Positions 7,154-14,424 of a stretch of 24,933 bases of DNA are shown here, in pieces (positions within the stretch are counted from its first letter, which is position 1; the number at the start of each line of letters is the position of its first letter). The notes beneath the pieces were generated by a model. That model searched no databases. It was not told where the DNA came from and was given only the letters and a program-made list of their open reading frames with translations. The translations under genes and the position numbers were made by a program. This DNA is from SIG459 sp045638085. Lineage in GTDB: Bacteria > Bacillota > Clostridia > Oscillospirales > Oscillospiraceae. The stretch is from contig JAZUAQ010000063.1 of NCBI GenBank assembly GCA_045638085.1, forward strand, positions 1-24,933, written 5' to 3'.

Positions 7154-9445
7154 TTATCTTTGCAGCCAAAGCCCTATCAGAGCGTTGGGAATAAGCCACA
7201 AAATCATAATAAGCGCTACCAAAGCTGCATTTACAGGAGCAAATGCACCCATCCATGCGGCAAAAAACATTCCCAGAAGTCCGAGAACGCTGCCCGCTGC
7301 AGCAATTATAACGGAAACAAGAACCGCATAATAAAGGTTCTTTACTCTTCTGCTTATTTCAGCCACGGGAACCATGCCCTCTTTGGAGACAACGGCGGAT
7401 ACGGGCAGTTCGGCAGAAGCTTCAATACCGGATATGCGGAATCTCTCGGGATAGGAGGGCAGATTGAAACCGTCTCCGTTAACGTGGAACTTATTGCGAA
7501 GCGCATCGGGAGTCATATTGAAATCCCTCAGGGCGAATATAACATCGCATTTGGAACGAAGGAGAACGCCCAATGCATCCTGCACAGAAGGCAGGGGCTT
7601 ATAATCAATGTCGAAAAGTCCTGAAAGCTCTCCGCTTATGGCGGTAAAGACGGTGTTGCGGTTTGCGAGTCTTCTGGGAACACGAATTCCCATAAGATTC
7701 ATAAAGCCAGCGTTGCCGACCATAACATTCTCACCGTTGACAACAGCGGTAAGTCCGCCTCCGTCATGGGGAGTAAAGTTTTCAACACGGCAGAGAACAT
7801 AACCGTTTTTCTTTATAAGGTCGGTGAATGGTGCGCTGAGACCGCTTGCGGAGGCGGCAATAACGCTTCCCGTATAGGAAATCACCTTGTCGGGATCGGA
7901 ATTTTGCAGGACGCGGATACCGCTGACGCTGACGCTGTCATTGGGGAAAATGTCCTTATCGATTATAACAACACCGTAGCTTTTGCCCACATCTCGGATT
8001 CCGGGCCAGCCTGCAATGGCGGCACCCACTCCAAAAAGTTTGTTTGCAACTATGGAGAAGGGGTGGGCGAAGCATATTCCGCCGGAGAAAACGGCGGCGC
8101 ATGCAAGCATGGTGGAAAGGCTGTGTACAAAGGTCTCGGAACCGTTTCTTGCGAAGGCTGTAAGAGCGCTGAAAATGACGGCGGCGATAATGAGCAGGGG
8201 GCTCAGAATGCCGTATACATATTCTGCAAGGTCGGCCTGCTCACTGCGGCGAACAAAGCCCTTTATTCCGCCCTGCTTCTTGCAAAGGGCTGCTCCCTTT
8301 GCTGAAATTCCGCTTTCCGCTCCCACACCAACAGCCTCCTTGCTGCGGGCAATGCGGAAGCCATTGCGCATACCCTTGCAGGTGAAATAGCTGCCCCAGA
8401 TTGCAAAGCACATGGAGATTGCGGCAACTGCGCAGAAAGGAAGTCCCATGGCGGCATTGCGGCTTGCGAACATCATCGCAGCATCGGCAAGAGAGACAAT
8501 GCAGGAAAGAGACACCAGAGTCTCATAACCGGGATGACCTCTGAACAGGTTTATAATACCTGCCACAAAAATATCCAGTCCGCAGACCATCACGGTCAGA
8601 AGCATTATAAGCAGAGTCAAAGAAGCGCCTGCAGGTCCTTTCATTGCACCGAACAGAGGCAGGAAGGAATATGCGGCGAAGGTGAAATAAAGCATCACAA
8701 CGCAAACCAGGCTTGCGGCCTTGGCTCTGAAGCGGATGTTTTTCACCTGCTCGGAATAATGCTTTGCAGCTTCGGCGGCACTCATCTCGGGTGCGGTGAA
8801 ATCCTCATCGGCAACGGTGGGTATCTGCCCGTCGGCCTTCACCCTGCGGCTTCGCTTATCGGTCATAAGAGCCAGAAGAGCAACGAAGGGAGAAACAGAG
8901 CCTTTGCTTCCTTTTCTGCTTCCCTTTTTGTTCTTCTTACCCCGTTTTTTATCCTTCTTCACCTCGGGAAGCTCATCGCCCGAGAAATCTTCGCCGAGTT
9001 CAAAGTCTATATCGGCAGATGCATAGCTCTCGCGCTCATCGCTGTCTACAAGCTGACGGATCTCATATTCCGAGAGAGCTTCGCTCTCGCTCTCATACGC
9101 CTCCACTTCGGGCTCATCGGCAGAAATGCTCTCAGCTTCATAGCTTTCCTCATAGGACAAATTTTCCTCATAGGACAAACTCTCCTCAGCGGGAGCACTC
9201 TCCTCTTCGGGGAAAATTTCAGCCATGCTTTCGTCTATCAGCTCTTCAATGGAGCTTATAGAGCTGTGACCCACGTTTTCCTCAAAGGCATCGAGGACTA
9301 TGCGCTTGCTGCGGTCGGCAATATTTTCCTCTCTGAAATGTCTTGGCGCCGCACCAGTGCGGAATTCGTCCAGAATATCATCGAGAGAAAAATCATCTGA
9401 CAATGCAGCATTCTCTATACTGTTTTTGTAAGTTTTCTCTTCCAT
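7154..9445 (-). CDS. Degenerate P1B-type ATPase-like membrane protein (probably not a pump)
   Basis: 763 residues. Residues 1-160 are acidic and Ser/Glu-rich; 160-182 is a Lys/Gly-rich basic patch. From about 240 the order of elements follows heavy-metal P-type ATPases: paired helices, 'GHPGYETLV' (303-311) like the HP..TLV helix start, paired helices at about 412-464 with 'SGGICFAHP' (454-462) in place of CPCALGLATP, 'VVIIDKDIF' (492-500) in place of VVFDKTGT, 'GGGLTAVVNGENVMVGN' (562-578) like the nucleotide-domain GxG and VGN, 'FALRDFNMT' (637-645) in place of the LTGD hinge, and two C-terminal helices. The Cys-Pro-Cys, TGT and GDGxND motifs are absent. Asp496 survives. ATP-driven transport therefore seems unlikely; a regulatory or scaffolding role is a guess. 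Start supported by GGAGA seven bases upstream. Confidence 0.8.
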   Translation of the reverse strand: MEEKTYKNSIENAALSDDFSLDDILDEFRTGAAPRHFREENIADRSKRIVLDAFEENVGHSSISSIEELIDESMAEIFPEEESAPAEESLSYEENLSYEESYEAESISADEPEVEAYESESEALSEYEIRQLVDSDERESYASADIDFELGEDFSGDELPEVKKDKKRGKKNKKGSRKGSKGSVSPFVALLALMTDKRSRRVKADGQIPTVADEDFTAPEMSAAEAAKHYSEQVKNIRFRAKAASLVCVVMLYFTFAAYSFLPLFGAMKGPAGASLTLLIMLLTVMVCGLDIFVAGIINLFRGHPGYETLVSLSCIVSLADAAMMFASRNAAMGLPFCAVAAISMCFAIWGSYFTCKGMRNGFRIARSKEAVGVGAESGISAKGAALCKKQGGIKGFVRRSEQADLAEYVYGILSPLLIIAAVIFSALTAFARNGSETFVHSLSTMLACAAVFSGGICFAHPFSIVANKLFGVGAAIAGWPGIRDVGKSYGVVIIDKDIFPNDSVSVSGIRVLQNSDPDKVISYTGSVIAASASGLSAPFTDLIKKNGYVLCRVENFTPHDGGGLTAVVNGENVMVGNAGFMNLMGIRVPRRLANRNTVFTAISGELSGLFDIDYKPLPSVQDALGVLLRSKCDVIFALRDFNMTPDALRNKFHVNGDGFNLPSYPERFRISGIEASAELPVSAVVSKEGMVPVAEISRRVKNLYYAVLVSVIIAAAGSVLGLLGMFFAAWMGAFAPVNAALVALIMILWLIPNALIGLWLQR
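9150..9181 (-). repeat. Short tandem repeat in the acidic N-terminal region
   Basis: CCTCATAGGACAAA occurs twice in tandem on the plus strand, giving the duplicated SYEEN/SYEES-like peptide around residues 91-101 of the degenerate ATPase. It is probably a small in-frame duplication in a disordered region. Confidence 0.7.
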
Positions 9446-9555
9446 ATTATCTCCGGCAGAAAAATTTCAAAGTAAAGCCTGACCAACATAATCCGAACAC
9501 GCTCCGCGAGGCGGATTTTAGCGCCAGACTTCATTCCATTCTTTAGTGGCTTACG

Positions 9556-10305
9556 TCAGCCTCTCTGGCGAAGCACCTCATACATCAGTATGCTTGCGGC
9601 TGCGGATGCGTTGAGGGAGTTAACCTTTCCATGCATGGGAATACTTACAAGCACATCGCAGTTTTCTGTAACAAGGCGGCCCATACCGTCGCCCTCGGAA
9701 CCGATAACAATGCAGATAGGTCCGGTAAGGTTGGTCTCCCACATACCTGCGCTTGCATTTGCAGCGGTGCCATAAACCCAGAGACCGCGCTCTTTGAGTT
9801 CCTTGATGGCTGCAGTCAGGTTGGAAACTCTTGCAACCGCCATATGCTCAACTGCACCTGCACTGGTCTTGCCGACAATGGAGGTGAGACCTGCGCTGCG
9901 GCGCTTGGGAATGATTATTCCATGGACACCTACGCACTCTGCGGTACGGATGATTGCACCCAGATTGTGGGGATCGGAAATCTCGTCACAAACGATGACG
10001 AAGGGGGCTTCTCCCCTCTCCTCAGCTATGCGAAGAATATCATCAATACTGGAGTATTCTCTGACGGCAGCAAGAGCAACTACACCCTGATGGGCATGAG
10101 TAACGCTCATGGAATCAAGCTTTCTGCGGTCAGCTTCAACAACAACGATGCCCATTTCGCGGGCACGGGAAGCTATATGTCCGAGGGTCTTGTCCACTTC
10201 GCCCTTGGCAATATAGATCTTGTCAATATTGCGGCCTGCTCTGAGAGCTTCGGTAACCGCATTGCGACCTTCTATAAGGTCCTCTCTATCGTTTTCAAAT
10301 GCCAT
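9556..10305 (-). CDS. rlmB: 23S rRNA 2'-O-ribose methyltransferase, SpoU/TrmH family (RlmB-like)
   Basis: 249 residues, the usual RlmB length. The N-terminal substrate-binding domain (about 9-80) has 'EGRNAVTEAL' and 'HQGVVA'. The SPOUT catalytic domain follows with all three motifs: 'DPHNLGAIIRTA' at 111-122, 'IVIGSEGDGM' at 199-208 and 'IPMHGKVNSLNAS' at 222-234, whose trefoil knot binds S-adenosylmethionine. RlmB methylates a guanosine in the peptidyl-transferase loop of 23S rRNA. The gene begins three bases after the metK stop, so the enzyme making the methyl donor and one using it share an mRNA under the SAM-responsive leader. Paralogues such as TrmH or YacO-type enzymes are hard to rule out without a tree. 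Confidence 0.92.
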   Translation of the reverse strand: MAFENDREDLIEGRNAVTEALRAGRNIDKIYIAKGEVDKTLGHIASRAREMGIVVVEADRRKLDSMSVTHAHQGVVALAAVREYSSIDDILRIAEERGEAPFVIVCDEISDPHNLGAIIRTAECVGVHGIIIPKRRSAGLTSIVGKTSAGAVEHMAVARVSNLTAAIKELKERGLWVYGTAANASAGMWETNLTGPICIVIGSEGDGMGRLVTENCDVLVSIPMHGKVNSLNASAAASILMYEVLRQRG

Positions 10306-10308
10306 TTC

Positions 10309-11505
10309 TTATTTCTCCAAATAGTTTTTCAGTGCGTCAACGCGGTCAAGCTGCTCCCAGGGAAGAAGAACATCGCTGCGGCCGAAATGGCCGTAAGCAG
10401 CGGTCTGGCGGTAAATGGGACGACGCAGACCGAGGTCACGGATGATAGCTGCGGGACGCAGATCGAAGACTGCCTCAACTGCATCTTCAAGCTCGGTGTC
10501 GGAATACTTTGCAGTGCCGAAGGTGTCAACGCGGACACTGACAGGCTTTGCAACGCCGATTGCGTATGCAAGCTGAATCTGGCACTTCTCTGCAAGACCT
10601 GCTGCAACAATATTCTTGGCAACCCAGCGGGCTGCATAGGCTGCAGAGCGGTCAACCTTGGTGGGATCCTTTCCGGAGAAGGCGCCGCCGCCATGGGGAG
10701 CGCTGCCGCCATAGGTATCAACAATGATCTTGCGTCCGGTGAGACCGCTGTCACCCTGAGGACCGCCAACTACGAAGCGTCCGGTGGGGTTTACATAAAA
10801 CTTGGTGTTCTCATCGATAAGCTCGGTGGGAAGAGTGGGCTTGATAACAAGCTCAATCATATCGTGGCGGATCTGCTCAAGCTCTGCCTCGGGGCCGTGC
10901 TGAGTGGAGAGAACAACAGTGTCGATGCGGACAGGCTTATCGTTCTCGTCATATTCAACGGTAACCTGGGTCTTGCCGTCGGGACGGAGATAGCTTACAA
11001 CGCCTTCCTTGCGGACGCGGGTGAGCTCGAGAGCAAGCTTATGGGCAAGAGAGATGGGCAGGGGCATAAGTTCCTCGGTCTCAGTGCAGGCATAACCGAA
11101 CATCATGCCCTGGTCACCTGCGCCGTGGTCCAGCTCATCGCTGCCGGACTGCTTAGCCTCGAGGCTCTTGTCAACGCCCATTGCGATGTCGGGAGACTGC
11201 TCATCAATGGAGGTGAGGACAGCGCAGGTATCGCAGTCAAAGCCATACTTTGCGCCGTCATAGCCGATATCGCGAACTACTTCGCGGACAAGCTTGGGAA
11301 TATCAACATAGCAGGAGGTGGTGATTTCGCCCATGATGTGGACAAGACCGGTGGTAACGGTGGTCTCGCAGGCAACGCGGGCTGCAGGGTCTTCTGCAAG
11401 TATTGCGTCAAGGACAGCGTCAGAAATCTGGTCGCAGATTTTATCGGCATGTCCCTCGGTTACGGATTCAGAAGTGAAAACTCTGTTCTTTCTTTTTTCG
11501 CTCAT
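10309..11505 (-). CDS. metK: S-adenosylmethionine synthetase
   Basis: 398 residues, normal for MetK. It makes S-adenosylmethionine from ATP and methionine in the cytoplasm. Signatures: 'TEGHADKICDQ' near 16-26, 'GAGDQGMMFGYAC', and 'GGGAFSGKDPTKVDRS', the phosphate-binding hexapeptide region. The reading frame is open for 39 further codons upstream, but the start is placed at 11505 because GAGGT lies just upstream, MetK homologues begin there, and the upstream stretch overlaps the riboswitch terminator. Expression should be controlled by the SAM-binding leader at 11570-11718. rlmB follows on the same mRNA. Confidence 0.97.
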   Translation of the reverse strand: MSEKRKNRVFTSESVTEGHADKICDQISDAVLDAILAEDPAARVACETTVTTGLVHIMGEITTSCYVDIPKLVREVVRDIGYDGAKYGFDCDTCAVLTSIDEQSPDIAMGVDKSLEAKQSGSDELDHGAGDQGMMFGYACTETEELMPLPISLAHKLALELTRVRKEGVVSYLRPDGKTQVTVEYDENDKPVRIDTVVLSTQHGPEAELEQIRHDMIELVIKPTLPTELIDENTKFYVNPTGRFVVGGPQGDSGLTGRKIIVDTYGGSAPHGGGAFSGKDPTKVDRSAAYAARWVAKNIVAAGLAEKCQIQLAYAIGVAKPVSVRVDTFGTAKYSDTELEDAVEAVFDLRPAAIIRDLGLRRPIYRQTAAYGHFGRSDVLLPWEQLDRVDALKNYLEK

Positions 11506-11569
11506 AATTATTACCTCTTTATTGAAATCTTTTTTAATTCTCCTGGAAATTTTGCCGTCAGGCAAACAT

Positions 11570-11592
11570 AAAAAAAGCACCCTCCGCGGTGC
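11570..11592 (-). terminator. Terminator of the metK leader (riboswitch expression platform)
   Basis: On the minus strand GCACC and GGTGC (11588-11592 and 11577-11581) pair around a six-base loop and are followed by seven T residues. It lies between the aptamer and the metK ribosome site, as expected for transcriptional control by ligand-stabilised termination. Confidence 0.78.
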
Positions 11593-11630
11593 GGGAGAGT
11601 TGCTAAGGCTTCGGCATATCATCTCACCCC

Positions 11631-11718
11631 TTTATCGCTATCAGCAGGACCACCTTACAGACTTATTGCAGGTTGGCACGGGGTCGCAGAGCTGATCCTC
11701 TCGCCCGTTCTTGATAAA
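11631..11718 (-). promoter_or_regulatory. SAM riboswitch aptamer (S-box-like, compact variant)
   Basis: Read on the minus strand. P1: TTTATC (11713-11718) pairs with GATAAA (11631-11636). P2: ACGGG (11704-11708) pairs with CCCGT (11678-11682), enclosing AGAG/CTCT and a GATCAG loop; the asymmetric CG/GCGA interior could be a kink-turn. P3: ACCT (11670-11673) pairs with AGGT (11652-11655). A pseudoknot is possible between ATCAG in the P2 loop (11692-11696) and CTGAT (11640-11644). The GCCAACC and AAGGTGGTCCTGC words resemble the S-box GGCAACC and AAGGTGC..TCCTGC elements. At 88 bases, with no P4 helix that I can find, it looks like a reduced SAM-I or SAM-I/IV-type form. Its place before metK supports the call. 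Confidence 0.78.
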
Positions 11719-11772
11719 TGAAGATATTATCATGCCAAAGCAGGGCTTTTTAAGCCAAACTTCAGCCGATAC

Positions 11773-11801
11773 ATTATATACAGAAAATAATTCACTGTCA
11801 A
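11773..11801 (-). promoter_or_regulatory. Consensus sigma-A promoter of metK-rlmB
   Basis: On the complement a perfect TTGACA (11796-11801), 17-base spacer and perfect TATAAT (11773-11778). Transcription would begin near 11766 and read through the SAM-responsive leader. So strong a promoter fits control by attenuation rather than by initiation. Confidence 0.93.
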
Positions 11802-11897
11802 CCAAAAAACCTTGATTTTTACCGGATTTTTTAATATTAATAATTTATTCATAGACATCGCCCCTGAAAGAGGGTATCATAGCAATATAAGTTTTAC

Positions 11898-11902
11898 AGG
11901 AG
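11898..11902 (+). promoter_or_regulatory. Ribosome binding site deciding a TTG start
   Basis: AGGAG ten bases before TTG at 11913. There is no ATG in frame nearby, and the encoded 'KWFSRK' start matches the expected N-terminus of the family, so TTG is preferred. Confidence 0.7.
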
Positions 11903-11912
11903 TTGATATCAT

Positions 11913-12758
11913 TTGAAATGGTTCAGCAGAAAAGTTGATCTGTTTTGTTATAAGCATCCCCGCTTCGGCATAAACAATCTTATGCTTTATGTGGTCATCG
12001 GCAATGCCATCGTATGGCTTTTCTCCATGATGGACTCTTCCGGTACCCTTGTTAATCTTTTGAGCTTCTCCCCCGCCCACATTCTGCGCGGTCAGGTATG
12101 GAGACTCTTCACTTTCGCCCTCATTCCCAATTCCTGGGGACTTTTGGCGCTTATCTTCTTTTATTTTTACTACTTCATAGAAAAAACCCTGGAAGACAGA
12201 TGGGGTACCGCCAGATTTAATATCTACTTCTTTACAGGTATACTTCTGACCCTTATCTACGGCTTTATCCTTTACTTCATTACCGGAGTAAGCTATTCCA
12301 TCACCGCCTATTACATCTATCTTTCAATGTTTTTCTCCTTCGCCGCACTTTTCCCCGATCTGAAGGTTCTGCTCTTTTTCATTATCCCCATCAAGATGAA
12401 ATGGCTTGCCATTGTGGACGCTGTCATCTTTATTTTTGATATTGTGAATCTTCCCTTCCCCGTCAATCTCCTCCCCATCGTTGCTGTTCTCAACTTCCTC
12501 ATTTTCTGCGGCGACGAGCTTTTCTCTTATATCCGCCCCCGCAGACGCAGCCAGCGCAAGGCCGCCGTCAACTTCAAGCGGGAGGTTCAGCGCATAAACT
12601 ACGAAAAAAAGACCCAGGCCTATACCCGCCGCTGCGAGGTATGCGGACGCACGGATGCAAGCCATCCCGAGCTTGAATTCCGCTACTGCTCCCGCTGCGC
12701 AGGTTACCACTGTTTCTGCATTGATCACATAAATGCCCATCAGCATTTTTCCGAATAA
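11913..12758 (+). CDS. Rhomboid-fold membrane protein lacking protease residues, with zinc-binding tail
   Basis: 281 residues with six or so membrane helices between about 22 and 200. 'RGQVWRLFTFALIP' at 59-72 and 'WGTARFNIYFFTG' at 97-109 match the conserved L1-loop and helix-2/3 region of rhomboids (usual forms WR..T..F and G..r...y...g). The catalytic GxSG serine should fall near 127-140, but the sequence there is 'SYSITAYYIYLSMF', and no histidine appears in the last helix. It is thus a probable pseudoprotease. The cytoplasmic tail carries Cys241, Cys244, Cys259, Cys262 and further His/Cys residues (266-278), a likely zinc site. Single gene with its own terminator; start is TTG. Confidence 0.85.
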   Translation: MKWFSRKVDLFCYKHPRFGINNLMLYVVIGNAIVWLFSMMDSSGTLVNLLSFSPAHILRGQVWRLFTFALIPNSWGLLALIFFYFYYFIEKTLEDRWGTARFNIYFFTGILLTLIYGFILYFITGVSYSITAYYIYLSMFFSFAALFPDLKVLLFFIIPIKMKWLAIVDAVIFIFDIVNLPFPVNLLPIVAVLNFLIFCGDELFSYIRPRRRSQRKAAVNFKREVQRINYEKKTQAYTRRCEVCGRTDASHPELEFRYCSRCAGYHCFCIDHINAHQHFSE

Positions 12759-12770
12759 GCCGTGATATTG

Positions 12771-12806
12771 AAAAACACCCTCCGATGAATCGGAGGGTGT
12801 TTTTTT
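12771..12806. terminator. Bidirectional terminator between convergent genes
   Basis: A perfect 15-bp stem (12771-12785 with 12790-12804) around TGAA, with A-run before and T-run after. It serves the plus-strand rhomboid-like gene and can also serve the minus-strand glycosidase-like gene ending at 12844. Confidence 0.92.
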
Positions 12807-12843
12807 GATATTGTCCGTTTTATCCACCCGCTTAAATTCCTGC

Positions 12844-14271
12844 TTATTTCCAGCTTATGCTCGGAAAAAGCGTCATGAAGTTTTCACGCTCGGCGGCAGT
12901 TTCCCCAACGGCTGCGCCGCTCAGAGGCTCATAGAAATATTGATAGCAAAACACGGCAACTCCGCGGCAATCCTCCAAATCAAGGGTGCTTTGCAGGCAG
13001 CGAAGGAGAATATCATCACTTTGTTTCCATTCATCCTTGCCACTTCCCGCCCACTGGTCCTCCTTGGAATATGCCTTACCGAAGGTCATGCCTATTATGA
13101 GGTCAACACTGTCGGTTTTTATCATATCCTGAAACTCACGGGTAACCCTGAGAAAATCGTGGGTGGCATGCTCAAGTCCCCAATACACCTGAGGACAGAT
13201 GTAATCCACATAGCCCGCCTTCGAACACCACGAATATATATCAGCATACTGGCTGTTATAGGCGGTATTGGAATTTCCTCCCGGACTTATGCCGAAAAGC
13301 CGTCCCTCTCCGCTGAGGTGGGTTATGGAATAAAGCTCCTCCACAAGCATATTAACATTATTTCTACGAAAATCAGCAAGGCTCATTGTGCCGCCCGAAT
13401 TTTTATATTCCAAATAGGCATCCGAGTCAAAGGATTCATCCGTTGTGGGATAAAAATAATCGTCCATATGCAGGCCGTCAAAAGCATAGAGATTAAGCGC
13501 CTCTTCGGCGCCTGCACAGATAAGTTCACGAACCTCCTCATAGGCGGGATTGAGATACCATCTGCCCCCAACAGCAACTATGTACTTGCCACGAAGTTCA
13601 GGGTCATCATACCATTGGCGCATAGGGTAGCGGGCACCCACGCTCTCCATTTCTGTTTCATACATGCCGCGGAGAGGATTTATCCATGCGTGGATGGAAA
13701 GCTCTCTGGCATGAGCAAGCTCAATGGTGATGGCTATGGGGTCATAGCTTGCTTCCACGCCTATCTTCCCCGTAACGAAAGAGGACATTGGATAATACTC
13801 GGAGGGATACATACTGTCGGCGAAGGGGCGAAGCTGCACTATAACAGTATTAAAGCCTTCCGCCTTCACATTATCAAGCACCTGCTCCATTCTGGCAGTG
13901 AAATCCTCACAGCTGCGCTGGGTGCCTCCTGCGGCATATATATCCTCCAGATCATACTGTGAAAGCCACATTGCCTTCATATTCTCATACTGAAGGGAAT
14001 ATGCATCCGCATTGGGATTTTGGCTTGGGCTTGGTGCAGGAGTTGGAGTTGGTGCAGGACTAATCTCCGGCTCATTGGATTTTTCGGGAGGTACTTCTGA
14101 ATTTTCTTCGGGAGATACCGCAGGACTGCTTTGAGGCAAGGGAATTATCACGCTTGGCGCAGGCGAAGTGATCAGCGCATCCTCAGCTCTTCCAGGAAGG
14201 GCTGAATCGGCGCAGGCGCAGAGAAGCAATGTGCACATGATCAACAATGCAGCAAAAAGTTTTTTCTTCAC
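12844..14271 (-). CDS. GHL10-family glycosidase-like lipoprotein
   Basis: 475 residues from a GTG start. The start is fixed by GGGAGGG (14278-14284 on the complement) six bases upstream; an ATG seven codons earlier would lie on top of the predicted transcription start. Residues 1-20 are a signal peptide with a lipobox (LLCAC). About 25-90 is a Pro/Ser/Glu linker of the wall-spanning type. The GHL10 (PF02638-like) TIM-barrel domain covers about 97-420, with 'MWLSQYDL', 'FNTVIVQLRPFADSMYPSEYYP', 'HAWINP' and the acidic 'DGLHMDDYFYP' at 265-275 that carries the probable catalytic acids. The family is thought to cleave polysaccharide, possibly peptidoglycan glycans; substrate unknown here. Own promoter and terminator. 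Confidence 0.92.
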   Translation of the reverse strand: MKKKLFAALLIMCTLLLCACADSALPGRAEDALITSPAPSVIIPLPQSSPAVSPEENSEVPPEKSNEPEISPAPTPTPAPSPSQNPNADAYSLQYENMKAMWLSQYDLEDIYAAGGTQRSCEDFTARMEQVLDNVKAEGFNTVIVQLRPFADSMYPSEYYPMSSFVTGKIGVEASYDPIAITIELAHARELSIHAWINPLRGMYETEMESVGARYPMRQWYDDPELRGKYIVAVGGRWYLNPAYEEVRELICAGAEEALNLYAFDGLHMDDYFYPTTDESFDSDAYLEYKNSGGTMSLADFRRNNVNMLVEELYSITHLSGEGRLFGISPGGNSNTAYNSQYADIYSWCSKAGYVDYICPQVYWGLEHATHDFLRVTREFQDMIKTDSVDLIIGMTFGKAYSKEDQWAGSGKDEWKQSDDILLRCLQSTLDLEDCRGVAVFCYQYFYEPLSGAAVGETAAERENFMTLFPSISWK

Positions 14272-14277
14272 TTTTAT

Positions 14278-14284
14278 CCCTCCC
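14278..14284 (-). promoter_or_regulatory. Ribosome binding site deciding the GTG start of the GHL10 gene
   Basis: GGGAGGG on the complement, six bases before GTG at 14271, followed by KKKLFAALL, a normal signal-peptide start. Confidence 0.8.
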
Positions 14285-14303
14285 AGATACAAATCATGCT
14301 TTT

Positions 14304-14332
14304 ATTATCCCACCGAAAGCGCATCAAGTCAA
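14304..14332 (-). promoter_or_regulatory. Sigma-A promoter of the GHL10 gene
   Basis: On the complement TTGACT (14327-14332), 17-base spacer, GATAAT (14304-14309). It lies about 30 bases before the GTG start, leaving a short leader with the ribosome site. Confidence 0.82.
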
Positions 14333-14380
14333 TTAAATACGCCTCTCCATTTTCTTCCATTTTAGCAGAAAGATGCATCA

Positions 14381-14419
14381 AAAAAGCACAGAAAATGGCT
14401 TTCATTTTCTGTGCTTTTT
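14381..14419 (-). terminator. Terminator of the FAD/Fe-S redox operon
   Basis: A perfect 17-bp stem (14381-14397 with 14403-14419) with a five-base loop. On the minus strand it is followed by a T-run and begins five bases after the last gene of the redox cluster. Confidence 0.93.
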
Positions 14420-14424
14420 CGTTT

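Noticed and set aside
9480..9520. Weak hairpins (TCCGC-GAG-GCGGA and AATCCG...CGGATT) between rlmB and the degenerate ATPase gene
   Set aside because: Stems of five to six pairs, with no T-run in the transcribed direction; I could not call a terminator or promoter there.
9631..11571. Long open frame (646 codons) opposite rlmB and metK
   Set aside because: It spans two well identified genes and their junction on the other strand; the product is Cys/Gly/Asn-rich with no domain. It is a shadow.
11506..11622. 39-codon upstream extension of metK
   Set aside because: It would translate the riboswitch terminator region; MetK homologues start at the ATG at 11505, which has a good ribosome site.
11805..11840. 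Promoter for the rhomboid-like gene (TTGATT, 17 bases, TATTAA)
   Set aside because: Poor match in an AT-rich stretch, and several equally weak alternatives exist.
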